Positions 55,285 to 64,000 of a stretch of 64,000 bases of DNA are shown here, piece by piece. How positions within the stretch are numbered: the stretch's first letter is position 1; every line of letters begins with the position of its first letter. Source of the stretch: an uncultured Bermanella sp. GTDB lineage: Bacteria; Pseudomonadota; Gammaproteobacteria; Pseudomonadales; Oceanobacteraceae. The stretch spans positions 1 through 64,000 of the forward strand of contig CAJXRF010000003.1 in assembly GCA_913058575.1 (NCBI GenBank), written 5' to 3'. Position numbers and translations under genes: made by a program. Below the pieces are notes generated by a model that had not been told where the DNA came from, ran no database searches, and was given only the letters and a program-made list of their open reading frames with translations.

Positions 55285-57219
55285 TCACATCTTGACACAT
55301 TCTTTGGTTATGTTGTTGTGATCAAGGCTATAAAGTTCGCAGAATCGTTTTACCAGTGTTTTGCTATCGCTGGAAATTTCTGAGAGAGATAAAAATCGCT
55401 GGTACGTGTGTGAGTTGTAATTAATTAATAGGTAATTAAGATTCATAGAGCCAAACCGGCCTAGAAACAGCCCTTGGCTATCTAGACGAAGGCCTAATTG
55501 CTTTTTTTGTAGCATGCCATTTATGGATGCTTCTTTTAGGCGCAATAGTCCATTTTTAAGTACTTGGAAGCGATGCAGCCCTGCTTTGGCAATTTTGTCT
55601 GGGTCTGGATTATTTGTGTTGGCTTCAGCCAAGACGATGCCTGATTCGAAGCTGATTTCGACTGGTTTTTGAGGTGGCGTAAGTAGAGATTGGCCATCGT
55701 AGTTTGAGTGTTTATAAGTGAGCCCTAAAGCATCAGCTATGGTTGGGCTTATGTCTAAAAGTGAAGTTAGACGCTGTGATTTTCCGGTTGGTGTATTAAA
55801 CCCTTTTAGGGCTAACAGTACCTTATGGCTGCTTGGGCTGAGTATGTTCATTCCATGGCCATGATCTAATATGGTTAGTTCTTCTTTACTGGCGTTATAT
55901 AAGCCTGTGCCTACTTCCCCCCAGCTTTCGCCATGGTCACTTAAAAACACAATGCGGCTATTTTCTAATAGCCCTTTTTGTGAAAGGTATTGGTACAGCT
56001 GTTTAATTTGAACATCTATAGCCTTAAGGTTGGCTGGGTAAGAAGGTTTGTCTTGGTAGGTGTCGGTGTTGGTGTGGCCAACAAATGTATAGGGCCAGTG
56101 AGCTAAACAAAAATGAGCAGACAGAAATAAAGGCTGGTCTGCCAGTTTTGATAGCTCATGGGTTAATAATTCACTGAATTGGCTGGGATGATAAAGATGT
56201 GCCGCGGCACGATTGGCATATATTTCAGGTAGCAGCCATTTGGATATAGGTAATATAGATAACATATTAAGTAAAGGGAAGTCGGCGAAATTGCCTAAAA
56301 TGAAATCAGCGGCTCCTGTTCTTGGGCCAATGGTTTTATCAAAGCCTTGTGCTGCGCCTAAATTACTGAATCTTCTTTCATCGCTGGCATAAATGCTTTG
56401 ATAGCCTAATGTTTTTAACTTTGATGGTAAGTACTGATTATTTGAATCCAACATAGACTCAGGCTGAAGGTTAAATCGTGCTTTGTGATTTACTGGGTGG
56501 CGGCCGGTGATAATGCTCATCCAAGATGGGTAGGTGCGAGCAAAAGGAGTGTAGGCATTCTCAAATACAGTCGTCAGTTTTAACTGATCACTAAGGAATG
56601 GCATATGTTCATCAATAAGTTCAAGTCTTAAGGAGTCAACGCCAATGAAAATTATATTGGGCTTATCTGTGTGTATTGAATGTTGGCTGCTATTGGGATA
56701 TTGCAGCAATAATATGCCAGTTAGCACTGCGAACGCTATATAGAATGTTTTTCGGTACTGCAGGAAAAGGTAAGGTAATACCAGTAGGGCGGGTAAAAAT
56801 GTAATCAATACCACGGGGAGGAGGGTGAGGCTCCTTCTAGTAAGTGTGAGGTGCTCTGGCATATAAAAAACAGATTGATCAAAAAAGCTTGTGTTTATGG
56901 TTAATAGGCACAGTGAGGAGATAGATGCCCATGAGAGATGAATTAAGAGCGGAGAGCTCTTTTTAACAGTCGTTTTAAGTAGGAAGCCACCTATTTTAAA
57001 GTGCCCATATAAAAATAATCCACTCATTAAAATAGCCAATATTAGATATTGGCCGACCTCTAATGCTGCATACGATTGTAAAACCTGTTCTATGTTGAAG
57101 TTATTAGAAGCACTATTATCAAATCTAGTTAAAAAACCTAAAAGTGCTGATAATGCACCCGATAAATGAAGACATAGAAAAGTAGCTGGATATAAAGGAA
57201 AAAATTTATTCATGGCCAA
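55285..57219 (-). CDS. Membrane sulfatase / alkaline-phosphatase-fold enzyme
   Basis: A 644-residue protein with about five N-terminal membrane segments and a periplasmic sulfatase-type domain. The metal-binding start is IIFIGVDSLRLELIDEHMP, and ARTYPSWMSIITGRHP carries the threonine/serine nucleophile position. LSDHGESWGE and LDHGHGMN are later metal motifs. The overall plan matches phosphoglycerol or phosphoethanolamine transferases rather than true sulfatases, which use a formylglycine C/S-x-P-x-R. It overlaps the ligase gene by 14 bases and stands before pilA, so pilin or surface glycan modification is a fair guess. Confidence 0.8.
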   Translation of the reverse strand: MAMNKFFPLYPATFLCLHLSGALSALLGFLTRFDNSASNNFNIEQVLQSYAALEVGQYLILAILMSGLFLYGHFKIGGFLLKTTVKKSSPLLIHLSWASISSLCLLTINTSFFDQSVFYMPEHLTLTRRSLTLLPVVLITFLPALLVLPYLFLQYRKTFYIAFAVLTGILLLQYPNSSQHSIHTDKPNIIFIGVDSLRLELIDEHMPFLSDQLKLTTVFENAYTPFARTYPSWMSIITGRHPVNHKARFNLQPESMLDSNNQYLPSKLKTLGYQSIYASDERRFSNLGAAQGFDKTIGPRTGAADFILGNFADFPLLNMLSILPISKWLLPEIYANRAAAHLYHPSQFSELLTHELSKLADQPLFLSAHFCLAHWPYTFVGHTNTDTYQDKPSYPANLKAIDVQIKQLYQYLSQKGLLENSRIVFLSDHGESWGEVGTGLYNASKEELTILDHGHGMNILSPSSHKVLLALKGFNTPTGKSQRLTSLLDISPTIADALGLTYKHSNYDGQSLLTPPQKPVEISFESGIVLAEANTNNPDPDKIAKAGLHRFQVLKNGLLRLKEASINGMLQKKQLGLRLDSQGLFLGRFGSMNLNYLLINYNSHTYQRFLSLSEISSDSKTLVKRFCELYSLDHNNITKECVKM

Positions 57220-58780
57220 ATAATTTTCCGCTTTCGCGGAGCGTCAAAGTATGAGGGTGGCAGTTATTTTTAATTTGATTTTGTGTGTTTTGCTGAAACA
57301 TAAGCTCTAGTAGGAGAAAGTTTCCACATTGGTTATCACTATACTTTCCTGCTAGCTCTAGAGCCGCTATAGATATCTTTTCACTTTTACTATTAGTCAA
57401 CCAATACTTGTTTAATATAATTGAAGGAAATTTTTCAACTTCTGAAATCTGACTGATTGAAGATAATGGCTTTTGAAATTGCCAGTAAGTTTTGGTGTGT
57501 ATTGCCCAAATTGCAATTAATGGTATTAATAATAAAACTTGATAGGCGTTTTTTTGCTTGATTATTTTGATTTCGAGGGTGTCGGACCTATGTAGGCAAA
57601 GAGCAAAAATAATGCTTAGACAGTATATTGAATAGCTGTGGTAAAAAACGCCGTCTACCGCAGATGCAATGACTGCACTAATTAATGCGGTGCTAGCTAT
57701 TTTATTTTCTAAGGAAAGTTTCCCTTGTGCTTTTTTAATTAACGACCAAAATGCGAGGCTAATTAATATGAATCCTATTATTCCGTAGTCGTAAAGTATT
57801 TGGATAGGGAGGCTGTGAGGATGGGTTGCCATTATATGCAAGGGAGGGGTGGTATATCTAAAACTATCAGGGCCAAAACCTAATAGGTAATTATTATTAA
57901 ATAGGTGTTTAAGAGATTCAATATATATGTCAATTCGACCTGCTGAGTATTTGTTTAGGTTAAAGTTTTCAATATCCTTCAGCTGAATGAAGAATAATCG
58001 TTGAATAGATAGGCCAGCGTGATTTACTTCAGCTATTAAAGCTAATATTAAGGCAATGCCTATACACATTAACGTTTTAAGGTAAGTAGAGTGTTTAGGT
58101 GTTAATAGCCAAGGAAAAATAATAATAGATATTATCGTGGCTGTTATAAAGCTCCCCCGACCTCCAGACCAAAAAATGCTTGCCCAGATGAGAGTGAAAA
58201 TAATAAATCCTGAATAGCTATTTTTTTTGTTGAGAATTAGGTAGTAACTTAATGGCAGGGCTATTATTTGTAAGTAACCCCAATGGCGAATATTTTTAAA
58301 GAAAGGGATGTCTATTGTCCAATTATACTCAATGTCACCAACGGCAAGCCGAAGGATTAGTATATAGAATAGACTATAAAGAAAGGCACCTAGGACGCCA
58401 TATATTAAATATTTACTTTTAGGTAATACGTTTAATATGTTTAATAAAGCATATGAAAACAGTATGTGAATACATAGTTCCGTTTGTCTTGCGATAGATG
58501 CATATATATTTTCAGCGAAATAGGTGCTCATAAATCCAGTGACCACCCATGCTAAAAGTAATGTGAATAATTTTACATTGTTTTTAATGTCTTTAATTAA
58601 GTTCACAGGAAGCAGTAATAGGGTAGTGACAATAACTATAATCTCACTCCAAGTAATCCAAACTCGATGTGATAAGGTAGTGTTAAAAAGAGTGAATTCA
58701 TCTGCAACAAATAGATGTCCCACAGGAAGGGCTGCGGCGATGAATAGTAGGATATAAGCTAAAGGTAACTGGAAATTCAT
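57206..58780 (-). CDS. O-antigen ligase / Wzy-family membrane protein
   Basis: A 524-residue protein with 10-12 membrane segments and a large periplasmic loop. The family motif is FWSGGRGSFIT and the loop has YLLGFGPDSFRYTTPPLHIMATHPHSLPI. This superfamily includes WaaL, Wzy and the PilO/TfpO/PglL protein-glycosylating ligases. The last type is often next to pilA, as here. The pilin C-terminus lacks the terminal serine used by TfpO, so another acceptor is possible. nadC lies 10 bp upstream. Confidence 0.8.
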   Translation of the reverse strand: MNFQLPLAYILLFIAAALPVGHLFVADEFTLFNTTLSHRVWITWSEIIVIVTTLLLLPVNLIKDIKNNVKLFTLLLAWVVTGFMSTYFAENIYASIARQTELCIHILFSYALLNILNVLPKSKYLIYGVLGAFLYSLFYILILRLAVGDIEYNWTIDIPFFKNIRHWGYLQIIALPLSYYLILNKKNSYSGFIIFTLIWASIFWSGGRGSFITATIISIIIFPWLLTPKHSTYLKTLMCIGIALILALIAEVNHAGLSIQRLFFIQLKDIENFNLNKYSAGRIDIYIESLKHLFNNNYLLGFGPDSFRYTTPPLHIMATHPHSLPIQILYDYGIIGFILISLAFWSLIKKAQGKLSLENKIASTALISAVIASAVDGVFYHSYSIYCLSIIFALCLHRSDTLEIKIIKQKNAYQVLLLIPLIAIWAIHTKTYWQFQKPLSSISQISEVEKFPSIILNKYWLTNSKSEKISIAALELAGKYSDNQCGNFLLLELMFQQNTQNQIKNNCHPHTLTLRESGKLFGHE

Positions 58781-58789
58781 GTATTGTTT

Positions 58790-59632
58790 TTAAACCAACC
58801 GCATAGACAAATCAACTGCCTTCACATCTTTAGTCAGTGCCCCAATGGAAATATAATCCACGCCAGTCTCGGCTATTTTCACCAAGGTTTTATCCGTAAT
58901 GCCACCAGACGCTTCTAACTTAGCGCGGCCATCCACATCTTCAACGGCTTTTTTAGTGTCACTAATACTAAAATTATCCAGCATGATGATATCTGCCCCG
59001 GCTTCTAAGGCCTGATTTAATTCATCAAACCCCTCCACCTCTACTTCCACTAACTTACCAGGGGCAATCTGGTGGGCTTGGCTAATGGCGTTATTAATGC
59101 CGCCACAAGCGTTGATGTGGTTTTCTTTAATTAAGAAAGCGTCGAACAAACCAATTCTGTGATTGTGACAGTTCCCTTGGGTAACTGCATATTTAAGGGC
59201 GCTTCTTAAGCCGGGTAGAGTTTTACGGGTATCCAGAAGCTTCACTTGAGTGTGAGCCACTTTTTGGCTGTATTCATGGCACTTAGTGGCCACAGCCGAA
59301 AGTGTTTGTAAGAAGTTTAGTGCAGCACGCTCACCGGTTAATAGGCTGCGTGAATTTCCTTTTAGTTCAAGCAGGGTTTGATTTGCGTTAACCAAATCCC
59401 CTTCTTGAACGTGCCAAATAACGTCAACGCTATCATCCAACTGTTTAAAGACTTCGTTTACCCAAGCTACCCCAGCAATTACCGCTTCGTCGCGACTAAT
59501 GATGCGGGCATGGCTTTGGTTGGTGGCTGGAATAAGCTGGGCGGTGATGTCACCGCTGCCAATGTCTTCTTCCAATGCCCACTTTACGGTTTTCTCAATG
59601 TCTTGTTGGATGTCGTTAACTGTTAAATTCAT
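58790..59632 (-). CDS. nadC: Nicotinate-nucleotide pyrophosphorylase NadC
   Basis: NadC makes nicotinate mononucleotide from quinolinate and PRPP in NAD synthesis. [32 protein letters not shown] and [21 protein letters not shown] are family motifs. 280 residues. It heads a minus-strand series ligase-sulfatase-pilA, though the 10-bp distance may not mean a functional link. Confidence 0.96.
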   Translation of the reverse strand: MNLTVNDIQQDIEKTVKWALEEDIGSGDITAQLIPATNQSHARIISRDEAVIAGVAWVNEVFKQLDDSVDVIWHVQEGDLVNANQTLLELKGNSRSLLTGERAALNFLQTLSAVATKCHEYSQKVAHTQVKLLDTRKTLPGLRSALKYAVTQGNCHNHRIGLFDAFLIKENHINACGGINNAISQAHQIAPGKLVEVEVEGFDELNQALEAGADIIMLDNFSISDTKKAVEDVDGRAKLEASGGITDKTLVKIAETGVDYISIGALTKDVKAVDLSMRLV

Positions 59633-59669
59633 AATTCTCTACATCACACTAGGCACTAGGCTCTAGAAA

Positions 59670-61010
59670 TTAAGCTTTCTTGAAATACTGTTTACTTAAT
59701 GAAAACACCACTGGGCTAAGCAGTAGTAGGGCTATTAGGTTAGGAATGGCCATTAATGCATTAAGGGTGTCAGCCAGCAACCAGATGAAATCTAAGTTGG
59801 CCATGGCACCTAGCGGAATGGCTAAAATCCAAGCACAGCGAAAAATAATCACGGATTTTACTCCGAATAAGTATTCAGTGCACTTCTCTCCGTACACGCT
59901 CCAGCCCAAAATGGTGGTAAAGGCGAAAATAGCCAGTCCTAAACTCACAATATGCGAGCCAATACCCGGCATGGCTTGGTTAAATGCTAAAGAGCTTAAA
60001 GTAGCGCCACTTTCACCAGACTGCCAAGCGCCGGTTAATACAATAACCAAACCAGTAAGCGTACAAATAATAAGTGTATCGATGAATGTGCCCAGCATGG
60101 CAATTAAGCCTTGTTGAACTGGGTGATTGGTTTGAGCACAAGCATGAGCAATAGGGGCACTGCCTAAACCGGCTTCGTTAGAGAAAACACCGCGAGCCAC
60201 ACCAAAGCGAATCGCAGCCCAAATGGTCGCACCGGCAAAACCGCCCACAGCAGATACGGGGTTAAAAGCCGACTCGACTATGAGTGCTACGGCGCTGGGA
60301 ATTTGCTCAGCGTTCATTAAAACCACCACTAAGGCGGCAGCTATATAAGCTAAAGCCATAAAAGGCACCAGTTTACCAGCGACCTGAGCAATGCGCTTGA
60401 TGCCACCCAGAATCACCAGTGCGGCTAATACGGCCAATATTAAGCCCGTGGCTAGCGTGGAAACACCGTAATCTGAGCTTAATACACTGGCTACCGAATT
60501 GGCTTGTACGGTATTGCCTATGCCAAACCCTGCAATCATGCCAAAAATGGCGAATGCAGTGCCCAGCCAAGCGAGAGATTTAGGCAGGCCATTTTTAATG
60601 TAATACATGGGGCCGCCTACAAATTGGCCCTTTTCATCGATTTCACGAAAATGAACGGCCAATACGGCTTCAGCAAACTTGGTGGCCATGCCCAATAATG
60701 CAATGCACCACATCCAAAACAAGGCACCTGGACCACCAAGTGCAATGGCCGTGGCCACCCCGGCGATATTACCTGTGCCAACCGTTGCCGACATGGAAGT
60801 CATTAATGCATTAAAGCCACTGATGTCGCCTTTTTGACCTTTGCCATCACGGCCAGCCCATAATGTGTTAAAAGCTAAGGGAATCTTAAAGAGGGTAATG
60901 CCTTTTAAACCTAAAGTTAAAAATACGCCTGTCATGGCCAATAACAGCAGCATGAAAGGGCCCCAGGCCACAGAATTTATTTCGGTAAGTAAGCTATTGA
61001 GTGTTTGCAT
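59670..61010 (-). CDS. agcS: Alanine/glycine:cation symporter
   Basis: A sodium/alanine symporter of the AGCS family, with about eleven membrane segments over 446 residues. The family motif is SGFNALMTSMSATVGTGNIAGVATAI and GGPGALFWMW follows. It imports alanine or glycine with Na+, which fits a marine habitat. It is transcribed alone, with a 123-bp gap before ampD. Confidence 0.94.
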   Translation of the reverse strand: MQTLNSLLTEINSVAWGPFMLLLLAMTGVFLTLGLKGITLFKIPLAFNTLWAGRDGKGQKGDISGFNALMTSMSATVGTGNIAGVATAIALGGPGALFWMWCIALLGMATKFAEAVLAVHFREIDEKGQFVGGPMYYIKNGLPKSLAWLGTAFAIFGMIAGFGIGNTVQANSVASVLSSDYGVSTLATGLILAVLAALVILGGIKRIAQVAGKLVPFMALAYIAAALVVVLMNAEQIPSAVALIVESAFNPVSAVGGFAGATIWAAIRFGVARGVFSNEAGLGSAPIAHACAQTNHPVQQGLIAMLGTFIDTLIICTLTGLVIVLTGAWQSGESGATLSSLAFNQAMPGIGSHIVSLGLAIFAFTTILGWSVYGEKCTEYLFGVKSVIIFRCAWILAIPLGAMANLDFIWLLADTLNALMAIPNLIALLLLSPVVFSLSKQYFKKA

Positions 61011-61175
61011 AGTCTTCTTATTGTTAATTGCGAAACATGGGGCACATCATAACCTGTGAATTATCACTATGAAATGCTTGTGGCCAGAACAACCATTTAG
61101 AAAGTCAGGTTAGTTGCCAAAGCTGAGCAATTAATGAATGCTAGTGGTTATTTGGTATGGCAGCTAAAGTTAAAC

Positions 61176-61727
61176 GTGAAGATAGAAAATCATAAAGTGT
61201 TAGGGGCGAAATGGTGTCCTTCAACGAATTACAATGAACGCCCCAGCGTCGATGTTTCCATGTTGGTGATTCATAATATAAGTTTGCCGCCTAATCAGTT
61301 TGGTGGCTCTTACATTGAAGACTTTTTTTGCAATCAATTAGATTGCAATGGCCATCCTTATTTTCAAGAAATTAAAGATCTGCAGGTAAGTGCTCACTTA
61401 TTAATTCGTCGTGATGGTGAATTAGTGCAATTTGTACCTTTTAATAAACGAGCATGGCATGCAGGCAGAAGTGAATTTAATGGCGAAACCGAGTGCAATG
61501 ATTTCTCCATAGGCATTGAGCTAGAAGGGAGTGACGACATACCCTTTGAAGATGCCCAATACCAAACACTGACACACGTCACGCAAGCCATTATGCAAGC
61601 CTATCCGCAATTAATCGTGGAGCGTATAGTGGGGCATAGTGATATAGCACCGGGTAGAAAAACCGATCCGGGGCGCTGTTTTGATTGGCAGAAATACAAA
61701 AATATCCTTTTAAGTAACATTAAATAA
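61176..61727 (+). CDS. ampD: 1,6-anhydro-N-acetylmuramyl-L-alanine amidase AmpD
   Basis: AmpD splits anhydro-muropeptides in the cytoplasm during wall recycling and so controls beta-lactamase induction in relatives. LVIHNISLPP, NAHLL-like SAHLLIRRDGELVQFVPF and GHSDIAPGRKTDPG carry the zinc ligands H, H and D. The GTG at 61176 gives 183 residues, the E. coli length and the same distance to the first motif; an ATG at 61134 would add 14. ampE follows. Confidence 0.92.
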   Translation: MKIENHKVLGAKWCPSTNYNERPSVDVSMLVIHNISLPPNQFGGSYIEDFFCNQLDCNGHPYFQEIKDLQVSAHLLIRRDGELVQFVPFNKRAWHAGRSEFNGETECNDFSIGIELEGSDDIPFEDAQYQTLTHVTQAIMQAYPQLIVERIVGHSDIAPGRKTDPGRCFDWQKYKNILLSNIK

Positions 61728-61738
61728 GTTTATTCATT

Positions 61739-62584
61739 ATGAAATTTATTGTGCTTTTATGTGCAGTACTGCTGCAGAAACAAACTTCTCGCCAAGGTTA
61801 TCAGCGTAACCAAGCTTGGTTTGATCGTCTATTATCCCCCTTTAATGTGCTTGAGATGAAACCATTGGGTCAGGTGGCAACATTTGCTTTTATGGTACTG
61901 CTTCCCAGTGTGCTCCTTGCTTTATTATTGAGTAGCTTTACGGGTTTTATAGGCGGCACGGCAGCGGTAATTATTCAAGTGTGCATACTTTTATATGTAT
62001 TAGGGCGTGATGACTTTAGTCAGCGAGTGGAATCTTATAAAGATTGTTGGAACAGAGAAGACTACCAAGGGGCCTTTCATTGCGCGCAAGGTTTTTTGAA
62101 AATAGACGAGCAAGTAGATAGCCAGTCACCGTTTCAGTTGCATCAAACCGTGCGTCATGCGGTTATATTCGCTTGGTTTAGTCGTTTTTTTATTTTTGTT
62201 TTTTGGTTTTTAGTGGCAGGTATTCCAGGTGCCTTAGCTTGCCTACTCTCTTATTGGTTTAGCCGTAAATTTAACTTACCCTGGTTAAACAGTTTATTGG
62301 GGGCCATTGAATGGTTACCTTCAAGAGTGTTGGCCATCAGCATTGCATTAGCCGGGGATTTTACCAAAAGTTTTCCTGAGGCTATTAAATTTATCAGTGA
62401 TTTTCATACACCCAGTAAAACGGTGTTAACCGAAACAACTTTTAAAGCCTCACCCCAAAGCGAGGCAGACTTTGATTGCAGCCTAGCCCATAAATCCTTA
62501 ACCGATGCCAATCAACTGATGTTTCGTTGCGCAGTGTTATGGCTGGTGCTGGTAGCGTGCTTAACGTTATTCACAGGTTTTTAA
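61739..62584 (+). CDS. ampE: AmpE regulatory membrane protein
   Basis: A 281-residue inner-membrane protein with three or four membrane segments, including FAFMVLLPSVLLALLLSSF and the repeated FWFLVAGIPGALACLLSYWF. AmpE is thought to sense signals in the wall-recycling pathway with AmpD, but its activity is not established. The gene starts 11 bases after ampD. Confidence 0.9.
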   Translation: MKFIVLLCAVLLQKQTSRQGYQRNQAWFDRLLSPFNVLEMKPLGQVATFAFMVLLPSVLLALLLSSFTGFIGGTAAVIIQVCILLYVLGRDDFSQRVESYKDCWNREDYQGAFHCAQGFLKIDEQVDSQSPFQLHQTVRHAVIFAWFSRFFIFVFWFLVAGIPGALACLLSYWFSRKFNLPWLNSLLGAIEWLPSRVLAISIALAGDFTKSFPEAIKFISDFHTPSKTVLTETTFKASPQSEADFDCSLAHKSLTDANQLMFRCAVLWLVLVACLTLFTGF

Positions 62585-62610
62585 TTAAGTCTATAGGTCG
62601 TAAATTTAGA

Positions 62611-63552
62611 TTACACCTTGGTCAACCAAGCGGCCCCACGAACTCCACTTGAATCACCAAATTGGTTTTTAACCAGTTTGGTGTTCACCTCGTCACTAAA
62701 AATATATTTCCCCCAGCGTTTAGGAATATCTTCATACAGGGTGTCTATATTGGATAGCCCGCCGCCCAACACAATAATATTAGGGTCTAATACGTTAATA
62801 ACGCTGGCCAAGGCTTTGGCTAAACGCTCCACATACAAGGTATAGGCTAGGCCAGCAGAGGCGCTGGCGTGTCGCTGGGTAAATAATTCTTGGCAGGTTA
62901 GGTTTGTGTTTAGCTGCATATGACTTTGTTTTTCAAAGCCTGGCCCTGACAGGTAAGTTTCAATGCAGCCATGTTGCCCGCAGTAGCAAGTTTGTTTGGG
63001 TAAATCTTTATCATTAATCCAGGGCATTGGGTTGTGGCCCCATTCCCCGGCAATGGCATTGGCACCAATAAATACTTTTTTATTGACCACAATGCCACCT
63101 CCCACTCCTGTGCCCAGTATCACGCCAAAAACACAGGGCTGTTGTTGTCCAGCGCCGTCGGTGGCTTCACTTAATGCAAAGCAGTTAGCATCGTTTTCTA
63201 ATGCCACCTTTCTGTTTAAAGTCTCATTTAAGTCGCTATTAAAATTTCGCCCAATTAGGCAAGTGGTGTTGGCATTTTTCACTAAACCGGTTTTTAAGCT
63301 CACCGCCCCTGGCATACCAATGCCCACGGGCAAGTTTTTTTGTTTAAGGTGGTTTTCACAGTCGCCCACCAAACTTTGAATGGTATTTAAAATATGCTGA
63401 TATTGCTGTTGGGTATCGGTGTGTTTAGGGGTGGGGGTACGTGTTTGGTAAAGAGTGTGGCCCGTGGTATCAAGGGCGATGATTTCAATTTTGGTGCCGC
63501 CTAAGTCAATGCCTAAGCGAACGCCTGAGGGGCTGGTACCTGTCATAAACAA
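62611..63552 (-). CDS. ROK-family sugar kinase
   Basis: A 313-residue kinase of the ROK family. GIDLGGTKIEIIALD is the phosphate loop, GTGVGGGIVVN the adenosine region, and CYCGQHGCIETYLSGPG the zinc-binding motif of this family. Substrate could be fructose, N-acetylglucosamine or another hexose; sequence alone does not decide. It converges on ampE with 26 bases between. Confidence 0.9.
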   Translation of the reverse strand: MFMTGTSPSGVRLGIDLGGTKIEIIALDTTGHTLYQTRTPTPKHTDTQQQYQHILNTIQSLVGDCENHLKQKNLPVGIGMPGAVSLKTGLVKNANTTCLIGRNFNSDLNETLNRKVALENDANCFALSEATDGAGQQQPCVFGVILGTGVGGGIVVNKKVFIGANAIAGEWGHNPMPWINDKDLPKQTCYCGQHGCIETYLSGPGFEKQSHMQLNTNLTCQELFTQRHASASAGLAYTLYVERLAKALASVINVLDPNIIVLGGGLSNIDTLYEDIPKRWGKYIFSDEVNTKLVKNQFGDSSGVRGAAWLTKV

Positions 63553-63574
63553 AACTTAATGTGTAATTAATTTA

Positions 63575-63910
63575 TTAATCACCATCATAACTACGAAACA
63601 TAATTTTTGCTTGTTCATCTTGATTGATTAATTTAAAACCAGTACCAAACTGGGTATGGCTGATTTGGTCAGTCCACTTACTTTGCACCGTTACATGGCC
63701 AGTGCGTTTGTTGCCAACGTTATTAGGCAAATCAATAATGGTAAACAGGAACTCTTGGCCGACTTCTATAGGAAGGTAACTGGAAATCATAATGCCATTT
63801 TCAGAGTAATCAGCCATTACCCCGACATTTTTCGAGTCTTCGTTGAATACGCTTACAGTGCAATGTAAGGCTTTGCGTACAAATTGCCTCTTATCCTTCA
63901 TTGAACTCAT
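63575..63910 (-). CDS. PilZ-domain c-di-GMP receptor
   Basis: A 111-residue single-domain protein. KRQFVRKAL gives the R-x3-R motif and DYSENGIMISS the D-x-S-x2-G motif, so it should bind cyclic di-GMP. A role in motility or adhesion is likely but the target is unknown. The ATG follows AAGGGGAG. It lies 22 bases upstream of the ROK kinase gene on the same strand. Confidence 0.92.
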   Translation of the reverse strand: MSSMKDKRQFVRKALHCTVSVFNEDSKNVGVMADYSENGIMISSYLPIEVGQEFLFTIIDLPNNVGNKRTGHVTVQSKWTDQISHTQFGTGFKLINQDEQAKIMFRSYDGD

Positions 63911-64000
63911 ACCACTCCCCTTTAAAGCATCATAAATACTGGCTGGTGGGCATTCCTTGCCTATACCAAATAGGCCATACCCTATAATATTAGCGCCTTA

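Noticed and set aside
63957-63987. Plus-strand promoter at the window edge (TTGCCT and TATAAT)
   Set aside because: The spacing is 20 bp, too long for a confident call, and the gene it would serve is outside the window.

Overview
The window is a piece of a gammaproteobacterial chromosome, most likely a marine member of the Oceanospirillales/Pseudomonadales type. The evidence is gene order: rplM-rpsI-petABC-sspAB, diaA/yraN/lpoA/rsmI/rnpB, an unbroken dcw cluster from mraZ to ftsZ then lpxC, an M23 peptidase and secA, pilBCD with coaE and yacG, and nadC/ampDE. MurE carries the DNPR motif of the meso-diaminopimelate-specific enzyme. I identify the organism from gene order and protein motifs only, so genus is not assigned.

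Positions 1 to about 14,330 are an accessory island with integrative-element character, ending just upstream of the prfC start codon. Left to right it holds: a partial unknown gene; a 470-bp structured non-coding stretch with palindromes; an unknown alanine/lysine-rich protein; a secreted, probably beta-barrel protein; a tandem run of small unknown genes joined by near-identical overlap junctions; an unknown 243-aa protein; a CobS/MoxR-like AAA ATPase followed by a CobT-like VWA protein that also carries an HExxH motif; a small basic protein split by a frameshift at a seven-A run; a LuxR-type HTH protein; a tyrosine integrase; then on the minus strand a PrimPol-ATPase replication protein, an HTH/zinc-ribbon protein, a PDDEXK-type nuclease and a 77-aa protein; and at the right end a coiled-coil protein, a broken P-loop NTPase and an AlpA-type regulator. 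There is no capsid, tail, conjugation or toxin gene that I can recognise, so this is neither a clear prophage nor a clear ICE. The AAA/VWA-metalloprotease pair and the small-gene cassette are the best candidates for an undescribed system.

Positions 14,373 to 25,530 are backbone: prfC, a small membrane protein, rplM-rpsI with a hairpin leader, the cytochrome bc1 operon petABC, sspA-sspB, then the divergent diaA-like/yraN/lpoA genes and rsmI. The RNase P RNA follows at about 25,612-26,032.

Positions 26,270 to 47,960 are the cell division and wall cluster, all on the plus strand. A clear -35/-10 promoter and three 10-bp-phased MraZ boxes precede mraZ. rsmH, ftsL, ftsI, murE, murF, mraY, murD, ftsW, murG, murC, ddl, ftsQ, ftsA and ftsZ follow with many overlaps. 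lpxC has its own promoter, and an M23 peptidase gene occupies the spot where enterobacteria have secM, before secA.

Positions 48,035 to the end hold argJ and mutT (plus strand), then on the minus strand yacG, coaE, pilD, pilC, pilB, a cysteine-free type IV pilin gene with a sigma-54-type promoter, a membrane sulfatase-fold protein, an O-antigen-ligase-family protein and nadC. A Na+/alanine symporter, ampD-ampE, a ROK sugar kinase and a PilZ-domain protein complete the window. No tRNA, rRNA, CRISPR array or insertion sequence was found.
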